Made by a program: the position numbers and the translations under genes
NCBI GenBank assembly: GCA_036160575.1
Contig: JAYYDT010000064.1
Location: 1-10,702, forward strand
DNA length: 10,702 nucleotides
Source: TMED26 sp002694075
GTDB lineage: Bacteria; Pseudomonadota; Alphaproteobacteria; Thalassobaculales; Thalassobaculaceae
Reading direction: 5' to 3'
Notes under the pieces: generated by a model
The model's database searches: none
What the model was told of the DNA's origin: nothing
Seen by the model: the letters and a program-made list of their open reading frames with translations, nothing else
Shown here: one piece after another, positions 6,487 to 10,702 of the stretch
Layout of the letters: each line of letters begins with the position of its first letter
Numbering within the stretch: position 1 is the first letter of the stretch

Positions 6487-7824
6487 TTAATAGCCGTAGG
6501 CGCGGGCCAGGATTTGGATCGGGTGGGCCGAACTGTCGACCTCGGGAGCTTTGCCGTCGATCCGCTCCATGCCCTGCAGAATGTGGTCGCGCGCCAACGG
6601 ACAACCGGAGACGACATAGGCCTTGGCCTCTTTGGCGGCTTGGCGGGCGACCGGTTTGCCGACCTTCAGCGCGGTCTCGAAATTGTCTTTCATGATGCCC
6701 CAGGAGCCCCCGTGACCAGCGCAACGCTCAATAACATGCAGGTCGAACTCGGGGATCAGGCGGAGCATCTCAGCCGATTTCTGGCCGAAATTCTGTGCCC
6801 GCGCGTGGCAAGCGAGATGCAGGGTGGCGCCGCCCTCGACGGTTTCGACCCCCTCGGCGATGCCCTCTTTCTTGGCGATGTCGATGATGTATTCATCGAT
6901 ATCGAAGGTCGCCTCGGCGAGCGCTTTGACGGCCGCGTTATCGGGCACGATCAATGGCCATTCGAACTTCAGCATCAGGGCGCAGGACGGCACCAAGGCC
7001 AGAATCGCGTAGCCTTTTTCGATCCACGGCGCCATCTCGGCGGCGACGGTCGCGGCGTTTTCGGCGACCCGGCCGATTTCGCCCTGCTCCAATTGCGGCA
7101 TGCCGCAGCAGGACGGGTACACGACCTCGGTCTCAACCCCATTGCGGGCCAACACCTGACGGGCGGCGATGCCGATTTCAGGATTGTTGAAATTGCCGAA
7201 ACAGGTCGCGTAGATGACCGCTTTGCGGCCATGGGCGGGGGCGTCGACGTTGACCTCGGGAACCGACGCCACGGCCTTCTGAACCAAGGTTTCGCCGGCG
7301 AATTTCGGTAACGCGGCGTTGCGGTCGACGCCCAGGGTTTTTTCCATCAACGGCCGGGTGACATGGTTGTCGCAACTCGACGCCCAATTGGCGACCGGCG
7401 CCATCATGCTGCCCAGACGGCCGTTACGCTCGGTCTCGGTCAGTTGTTTGGTGGCGAAGCCGGTTTCGCCGGCGCGCGCCTCAATCGCGCGATAGCGCAG
7501 CATCAAATGAGGGAAGTCGAGATTGAACTCATGGGGCGGCACATACGGGCATTTGGTCAAGAAGCACATGTCGCACAACGTGCAGGCGTCGACCACCGGC
7601 TTGAAGTCGGCGCTGTCGACGGTGTCCAACTCGCCGCTTTCGGACTCGTCGATCAGGTCGAACAGCCGCGGGAAACTGTCGCACAGGTTGAAGCAGCGCC
7701 GGCAACCGTGGCAAATGTCGAAAATCCGCCGCATTTCGGCGTCCAGCGCGTCAGCGTCGTAAAAGGCCTCGTTCTGCCAGTCCACCGGATGACGGATCGG
7801 GGCGTCCAAACTTCCTTCACGCAT
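6487..7824 (-). CDS. GlpC/HdrD-like (Fe-S)-binding protein with two CCG-type domains
   Basis: A 445-residue soluble iron-sulfur protein of the GlpC / heterodisulfide reductase D type, expected to pass electrons between a donor and a quinone, thiol or protein partner. The N-terminal ferredoxin-like region has cluster motif C38-x2-C41-x2-C44-x3-C48, followed by C81-x2-C84-x2-C87-x4-C92-P, whose last gap is four residues instead of three. Two cysteine-rich domains follow. In the first, C208, C239, C240 (SCCGMPQ) and C281 form the classic CCG set. The second has C339, C368 and C408, but its CCG is changed to CAG (ERCAGHGGSWG). There are no membrane helices, so quinone contact would need a partner. 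GAGGAG (7834-7839) precedes the ATG. The gene sits between rubrerythrin and DUF3501. It could be an electron donor for the rubrerythrin, which lacks its own rubredoxin; that is inference. True glpC is unlikely because no glpA or glpB is adjacent. Confidence 0.88.
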   Translation of the reverse strand: MREGSLDAPIRHPVDWQNEAFYDADALDAEMRRIFDICHGCRRCFNLCDSFPRLFDLIDESESGELDTVDSADFKPVVDACTLCDMCFLTKCPYVPPHEFNLDFPHLMLRYRAIEARAGETGFATKQLTETERNGRLGSMMAPVANWASSCDNHVTRPLMEKTLGVDRNAALPKFAGETLVQKAVASVPEVNVDAPAHGRKAVIYATCFGNFNNPEIGIAARQVLARNGVETEVVYPSCCGMPQLEQGEIGRVAENAATVAAEMAPWIEKGYAILALVPSCALMLKFEWPLIVPDNAAVKALAEATFDIDEYIIDIAKKEGIAEGVETVEGGATLHLACHARAQNFGQKSAEMLRLIPEFDLHVIERCAGHGGSWGIMKDNFETALKVGKPVARQAAKEAKAYVVSGCPLARDHILQGMERIDGKAPEVDSSAHPIQILARAYGY

Positions 7825-7923
7825 GGCTCTCTCTCCTCACGGCGTTGACGGCGATCAAACAAGCTCTCGGCGCGGACGCTGGAAGCGCCGCGTGCGCGCG
7901 CCTCTAGGTGGCGCATATGATCT

Positions 7924-7949
7924 GAAAAAATCGGCCGCCCGTGCGGCCG
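7924..7949 (-). terminator. Intrinsic terminator after rubrerythrin
   Basis: On the minus strand, CGGCCGC and GCGGCCG (7932-7949) form a perfect 7-bp stem with a 4-nt loop, followed by A and six T (7925-7931). This is a textbook rho-independent terminator, about 50 nt after the rubrerythrin stop. The Fe-S gene lies downstream in the same direction, so it may act as a partial terminator that lowers expression of the second and third genes. Confidence 0.85.
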
Positions 7950-7959
7950 CCAGGCGCGA

Positions 7960-7986
7960 TGCGCGGCCCCTTGCCGGGGCCGCGCA
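7960..7986 (-). other. Strong GC hairpin upstream of the terminator
   Basis: TGCGCGGCCCC and GGGGCCGCGCA form a perfect 11-bp stem around a 5-nt loop, 12 nt after the rubrerythrin stop and just before the terminator hairpin. No T-run follows directly. It probably protects the 3' end of the rubrerythrin mRNA or adds to termination. Confidence 0.7.
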
Positions 7987-7998
7987 CCGGCGCGGTCT

Positions 7999-8421
7999 TT
8001 AGGCGTCGAGGGTGTCGAGCGCTTTTTGGAACCGACCGGCGTGGCTTTTTTCGGCCTTCGCCAGGGTTTCGAACCAATCGGCGATCTCGTCGAAACCTTC
8101 CTCGCGGGCGGTCTTGGCCATGCCCGGATACATGTCGGTGTACTCGTGGGTTTCGCCCGCGACCGAGGCTTTCAAATTGGCTTCGGTGGACCCCATCTCG
8201 AGACCGGTGGCCGGGTCGCCAACGGCTTCCAGGAATTCCAAATGGCCGTGGGCGTGACCGGTCTCACCCTCGGCGGTCGAGCGGAAAACGGTCGCGACGT
8301 CGTTGTACCCTTCAACATCGGCCTTTTGGGCGAAATACAAATAGCGGCGGTTGGCCTGGCTTTCGCCGGCGAACGCGTCTTTCAGGTTTTGCTCGGTTTT
8401 GGAGCCTTTTAAATCGCTCAT
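7999..8421 (-). CDS. Rubrerythrin, diiron domain only (no rubredoxin domain)
   Basis: A ferritin-like four-helix diiron protein of 140 residues that, in this family, reduces hydrogen peroxide to water in the cytoplasm. All expected diiron ligands can be placed: E20 (FAGESQANRRY), E53 and H56 (EGETGHAHGH), E90 and E93 (AGETHEY), and E124 with H127 (AEKSHAGRF). The protein stops right after the fourth helix. The C-terminal rubredoxin domain with two CxxC motifs is absent and the protein has no cysteine at all, so electrons must come from another protein. GGAG (8431-8434) lies 9 nt before the ATG. It has its own promoter with an Irr-box-like site upstream, and is flanked by irr upstream and the Fe-S protein downstream. 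The absence of a membrane domain separates it from MbfA-type rubrerythrins. Confidence 0.93.
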   Translation of the reverse strand: MSDLKGSKTEQNLKDAFAGESQANRRYLYFAQKADVEGYNDVATVFRSTAEGETGHAHGHLEFLEAVGDPATGLEMGSTEANLKASVAGETHEYTDMYPGMAKTAREEGFDEIADWFETLAKAEKSHAGRFQKALDTLDA

Positions 8422-8502
8422 GGGTGTTCACTCCGTCGGTCATTGCGAAATCTGGTGACCGCGGCCTCTCCGCCCCGCTGGGGCAACGCGCCGCGCCACG
8501 CC

Positions 8503-8532
8503 TATATATGAGCCGCCCGGAAAGCCCGTCAA
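8503..8532 (-). promoter_or_regulatory. Rubrerythrin promoter
   Basis: On the minus strand TTGACG (8527-8532, 5 of 6 to consensus) is followed by an 18-nt spacer and TATATA (8503-8508, 4 of 6). It faces the rubrerythrin gene and leaves a leader of roughly 75 nt. An AT-rich tract (8537-8580) just upstream of the -35 could act as an UP element. Confidence 0.65.
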
Positions 8533-8536
8533 GGGG

Positions 8537-8553
8537 TTTAGAATTATTTTAAT
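8537..8553 (-). promoter_or_regulatory. Irr-box (ICE)-like operator upstream of the rubrerythrin -35
   Basis: Minus-strand reading is ATTAAAATAATTCTAAA. One half, TTCTAAA, equals the half-site I remember for the alphaproteobacterial iron-control element (TTTAGAA-N3-TTCTAAA). The other half, ATTAAAA, agrees with TTTAGAA at 5 of 7 positions. It ends 4 nt before the -35 of the rubrerythrin promoter. It overlaps a separate AT-rich palindrome (8547-8559, TTTTAA-T-TTAAAA), so an AT-rich coincidence or UP element remains possible. Confidence 0.45.
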
Positions 8554-8573
8554 TTAAAAACTTATATGTTGTT

Positions 8574-8996
8574 TTAATTACGCTTTTCGTCCGAGACCCG
8601 CACGATGACGTCCACCGACGCGACCGCGGTGCCAGCCGGCGGCGCCGGCAAACCGCGAATCTCCAGGTTGTCGGCGTCGATATCCGTCAAAGCGCCGGTC
8701 GCGACGTTGTAGAAATGGTGGTGCGGCGTCATGTTGGTGTCGAAATAGACGCGCCCCGGCTCAACGACGACCTCTCGCATCAACTGGCTTTCGGTGAATT
8801 GGTGCAACGTGTTGTAGACGGTCGCCAGGGACACGCGTAAGCCGTTCAGCTCGGCCTCCCGGTGCAATTGCTCGGCGGTGACATGGCGGTTGGGCCCCGC
8901 CAACAACAATTTGGCAAGGGCCAAACGTTGACGCGTTGGGCGCAGGCCGGCGGCGCGCAAGCGGGCGGCGTAAGCGCCGTCGCGGATCGTGGTCAT
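8574..8996 (-). CDS. irr: Irr-type Fur-family iron/heme-responsive transcriptional regulator
   Basis: A 140-residue Fur-superfamily repressor/activator of the alphaproteobacterial Irr type, which coordinates iron uptake, heme synthesis and iron-containing proteins according to heme status. The winged helix begins LRPTRQRLALAKLL (18-31). The recognition helix is SLATVYNTLHQF (56-67). YFDTNMTPHHHFYNV (84-98) carries the HHH motif (92-94) that binds heme in Irr. There is no cysteine, so neither the CxxC zinc sites of Fur/PerR nor an N-terminal Cys-Pro heme regulatory motif is present. The frame extends to a GTG at 9005, but AAGAGG (9005-9010) overlaps that codon and lies 8 nt before the ATG at 8996, which is the better start. 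Irr next to fabA-fabB is a recurring alphaproteobacterial arrangement. A PerR-like peroxide sensor is the main alternative, but HHHF favours Irr. Confidence 0.9.
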   Translation of the reverse strand: MTTIRDGAYAARLRAAGLRPTRQRLALAKLLLAGPNRHVTAEQLHREAELNGLRVSLATVYNTLHQFTESQLMREVVVEPGRVYFDTNMTPHHHFYNVATGALTDIDADNLEIRGLPAPPAGTAVASVDVIVRVSDEKRN

Positions 8997-9016
8997 GATG
9001 CGCACCTCTTTTCACG

Positions 9017-9044
9017 CTAATACTTGCGAATTGTTCGCAATCAA
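9017..9044 (-). promoter_or_regulatory. irr promoter
   Basis: On the minus strand TTGATT (9039-9044, 4 of 6) is followed by 16 nt and TATTAG (9017-9022, 4 of 6), ending 20 nt before the irr ATG. It would give a short leader with the AAGAGG ribosome binding site. The spacer is filled by a perfect inverted repeat. Confidence 0.55.
9024..9040. promoter_or_regulatory. Perfect 7-3-7 inverted repeat, probable Fur-family operator of irr
   Basis: TTGCGAA-TTG-TTCGCAA is a perfect 7-bp inverted repeat with a 3-nt centre. Its layout (TTxxGAA-N3-TTCxxAA) matches both the Irr ICE pattern and the classic Fur 7-1-7 arrangement. It occupies the spacer between -35 and -10 of irr, 27 nt before the start codon, where binding would block transcription. 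Autoregulation by Irr, or control by another Fur homologue, is inferred. Confidence 0.65.
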
Positions 9045-9134
9045 AATCGGGATTTCGACCCGAAAAGTCAAGACCGTTGCGCGGACCGGCGCCCCTTTGG
9101 CGCCACCGCCAATGCGGAAAAGAGTGACAGCGAA

Positions 9135-9158
9135 AGGTGATTCGTGATTGATTCACCT
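9135..9158. promoter_or_regulatory. Imperfect palindrome upstream of fabA
   Basis: AGGTGATTC at the left and GATTCACCT at the right are inverted repeats with 8 of 9 matches (six outermost pairs perfect), separated by 6 nt. It lies 65 nt before the fabA start. The size and symmetry suit an operator for a dimeric regulator of fatty-acid genes, but none can be named. Confidence 0.45.
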
Positions 9159-9223
9159 ATCGATTGGCGGTAGCGCTAGCCGACATTCTTTACCTGTGGT
9201 GAACAGAGGGACTTCGTTCGACC

Positions 9224-9751
9224 GTGTCGCTTCTTAACCGTACCAGCTTCAGCTATGAAGAGCTCCTCGATTGCGCCCAGGGCCGCTTGTTCGGACCGGG
9301 GAACGCCCGTTTGCCCATGCCGCCGATGCTGATGTTTAACCGCATCACCCATATTTCCGACGCCGGCGGTGAAAACGACAAAGGCGCGGTCGAGGCGGAA
9401 TTCGACGTCGCCCCCGATTTGTGGTTTTTCAAATGCCATTTCGAAGACGACCCGGTGATGCCGGGCTGCCTTGGCATGGACGGGCTGTGGCAATTGCTTG
9501 GCTTCATGCTGGGCTGGCTGGGCGGTATTGGCGCCGGCCGCGCCCTGTCGGTGGGTGAGGTGAAATTCACCGGCCAGGTCCTGCCACAGGCGAAATTGCT
9601 GCGCTTCCGCTTGGATATGAAGCGGGTGATCATGCGCAAATTGACCATGGGCATCGCCGATGGCTTCGTGGAATGCGACGGCGAGAAAGTTTTCGAAGCC
9701 AAAGACATCCGCGTTGGGCTGTTCCTCAACGAAGCCACGGCCGGGGCCTGA
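9224..9751 (+). CDS. fabA: 3-hydroxydecanoyl-ACP dehydratase/isomerase FabA
   Basis: Type II fatty-acid synthase enzyme that dehydrates 3-hydroxydecanoyl-ACP and isomerises trans-2- to cis-3-decenoyl-ACP, the branch point to unsaturated fatty acids. The 175-residue protein is full length for FabA (longer than FabZ) and aligns throughout with E. coli FabA from memory. Key segments are the N-terminal SYEELL, LFGPGNARLP, the hot-dog core PDLWFFKCHFEDDPVMPGCL (64-83) with catalytic H72, GMDGLWQLLGF with catalytic D86, and VGEVKFTGQVLP. The C-terminal VGLF is also conserved. The start is GTG at 9224; no in-frame ATG lies upstream and the N-terminal length matches the family. It is separated from fabB by only 3 nt, so the two form an operon, divergent from irr. 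Confidence 0.97.
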   Translation: MSLLNRTSFSYEELLDCAQGRLFGPGNARLPMPPMLMFNRITHISDAGGENDKGAVEAEFDVAPDLWFFKCHFEDDPVMPGCLGMDGLWQLLGFMLGWLGGIGAGRALSVGEVKFTGQVLPQAKLLRFRLDMKRVIMRKLTMGIADGFVECDGEKVFEAKDIRVGLFLNEATAGA

Positions 9752-9754
9752 TCC

Positions 9755-10702
9755 ATGCGCCGCGTGGTCGTCACCGGCCTGGGAATTGTCTCTAGCATCG
9801 GCAACAACGCCGCCGAAGTGACCGATTCCCTGCGCCACGGTCGGTCCGGCATCGTCGCCGCCGACGATTACCGTGAAATGGGCTTTCGCTCGCATATCCA
9901 TGGGGCGCCGAAAATCGACCTCGCCGACCATGTCGACCGCAAGTTGCTGCGCTTTATGGGCGATGGCGCGGCCTATAACTACATCGCCATGGAGCAGGCC
10001 ATCGCCGACGCCGGCCTAGCCGCCGACGAGGTGTCCCATCCGCGCAGTGGTTTGGTCATGGGCTCGGGCGGGCCGTCCACGCAAAACATGATGGCCGCCT
10101 TCGACCTGGCCCGCGAGAAGGGCCCCAAGCGGGTTGGCCCTTATATGGTGCCGCGCGTGATGTCCTCGACCAACTCGGCCAATCTCTCGACCGCCTTTCA
10201 GATTAAGGGGTTGAGCTACTCGATCAGTTCGGCCTGCTCGACCAGCGCCCATTGCATCGGCAATGGCGCCGAGATGATTCAATACGGCAAACAGGATATC
10301 GTCTTCGCCGGCGGCGGCGAGGAATTGCATTGGACCCTGTCGGTGCTGTTCGACGCGATGGGCGCTTTGTCATCGAAATACAATGACGCCCCGGAACGGG
10401 CCAGCCGGGCCTATGACGCCGATCGTGACGGCTTCGTGATCGCCGGCGGTGGCGGCGTGGTGGTCCTGGAAGAGCTCGAGCGCGCGCGCGCGCGCGGCGC
10501 CAAAATCTACTGCGAATTGGTCGGCTATGGCGCCACCTCCGACGGCGTCGACATGGTCCAGCCGTCGGGCGAGGGTGCGGTGCGCTGCATGAACCTGGCC
10601 CTCGACGGGGTCGACCGGCCAGTCGATTACATCAATAGCCATGGCACCAGCACGCCGGTCGGCGATATCCGCGAGCTTAACGCCATCCGCGAGGTGTTCG
10701 CC
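9755..10702 (+). CDS. fabB: 3-oxoacyl-ACP synthase I FabB (C-terminus beyond window)
   Basis: Beta-ketoacyl-ACP synthase I, which elongates the cis-3-decenoyl-ACP made by FabA and so commits it to unsaturated fatty acids. The visible 316 residues (of about 405) are in frame to the window end. The N-terminus is MRRVVVTGLGIVSSIG. The catalytic Cys is C161 in SSACSTSAHCIG, and the first active-site His is H296 in NSHGTSTPVGD; the second His lies past the edge. The FabB-type IHGAPKIDL and YMVPRVMSSTNSANLST segments support FabB over FabF, as does pairing with fabA. The ATG is 3 nt after the fabA stop, and no strong ribosome binding site is seen, so coupling is likely. A (CG)8 run at 10481-10496 encodes part of ERARARG. 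Confidence 0.95.
   Translation, partial: MRRVVVTGLGIVSSIGNNAAEVTDSLRHGRSGIVAADDYREMGFRSHIHGAPKIDLADHVDRKLLRFMGDGAAYNYIAMEQAIADAGLAADEVSHPRSGLVMGSGGPSTQNMMAAFDLAREKGPKRVGPYMVPRVMSSTNSANLSTAFQIKGLSYSISSACSTSAHCIGNGAEMIQYGKQDIVFAGGGEELHWTLSVLFDAMGALSSKYNDAPERASRAYDADRDGFVIAGGGGVVVLEELERARARGAKIYCELVGYGATSDGVDMVQPSGEGAVRCMNLALDGVDRPVDYINSHGTSTPVGDIRELNAIREVFA
10481..10496. repeat. (CG)8 dinucleotide run inside fabB
   Basis: Eight consecutive CG units within the coding sequence, reading as Arg-Ala alternation in a surface-like ERARARG helix. It is a possible slippage or Z-DNA-prone tract; gain or loss of one unit would frameshift fabB. Confidence 0.7.

Larger units (their letters stand above)
8997..9223. 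promoter_or_regulatory. Divergent control region between irr and fabA
   Basis: A 227-nt gene-free region. It holds the irr promoter with its inverted repeat (9017-9044), a small GGCGCC/GGCGCC stem (9088-9104), a 24-bp imperfect palindrome (9135-9158) and the fabA leader. I find no convincing -35/-10 pair for fabA. AGAGGG (9205-9210) is the nearest purine-rich stretch before the fabA GTG, but at 13 nt it is distant. Confidence 0.6.

Noticed and set aside
6289..7311. 340-codon open frame on the plus strand opposite the Fe-S protein gene
   Set aside because: It lies wholly antisense to a gene with intact Fe-S motifs, has low-complexity Gly/Asp/His-rich composition and matches no family; it is a GC-rich shadow frame.
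9088..9104. GGCGCC/GGCGCC stem in the irr-fabA region as a terminator or operator
   Set aside because: Only 6-bp arms, no T-run and no promoter overlap; such stems are common in DNA this GC-rich.
9176..9931. 251-codon open frame on the minus strand opposite fabA and the start of fabB
   Set aside because: It overlaps the control region, fabA and fabB, and has no recognisable domain; fabA and fabB are certain.
1..10702. Possible CRISPR array, transposon or prophage
   Set aside because: No regularly spaced repeats, transposase, integrase or phage genes, and composition is even apart from the AT-rich tract at 8537-8580, which promoter function explains.

Overview
This is a GC-rich stretch of chromosome from an alphaproteobacterium, most likely Rhodospirillales or a relative. 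The reasons are a mutM/ubiE/ubiB neighbourhood, an Irr-type Fur-family regulator next to fabA-fabB, and the COQ5-like UbiE. The species cannot be named from sequence alone. I see 13 protein-coding genes, one cut by the right edge. I see no RNA genes, insertion sequences, phage genes or CRISPR.

Region 1 (1-2121, minus strand): mutM (DNA repair glycosylase), a small exported protein of unknown function, and an enoyl-CoA hydratase, closely spaced and probably co-transcribed. Beyond the hydratase, a near-consensus promoter points out of the left edge, so another minus-strand gene should start there.

Region 2 (2250-5868, plus strand): ubiE and ubiB (ubiquinone biosynthesis), then a methyltransferase of the pseudaminic-acid-associated type overlapping by ATGA with an RraA/HMG-aldolase-like gene. 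The last two are the least expected genes in this otherwise housekeeping stretch.

Region 3 (5875-8996, minus strand): irr (iron/heme-responsive regulator), a rubredoxin-less rubrerythrin, a GlpC/HdrD-like Fe-S protein with two CCG-type domains, and a DUF3501 protein. This looks like an iron- and peroxide-linked redox module. The irr promoter carries a perfect 7-3-7 inverted repeat between its -35 and -10. The rubrerythrin promoter has an Irr-box (ICE)-like site directly upstream of a good -35. A strong intrinsic terminator follows rubrerythrin, so the two downstream genes are probably expressed at a lower or separately controlled level.

Region 4 (9224-10702, plus strand): fabA and fabB (truncated), the unsaturated fatty acid synthesis pair, divergent from irr. 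A 24-bp imperfect palindrome lies 65 bp upstream of fabA.

The most interesting part is Region 3: a compact irr-rbr-FeS-DUF3501 set with visible operators, in which the Fe-S protein is a plausible but unproven electron donor to the rubredoxin-less rubrerythrin.
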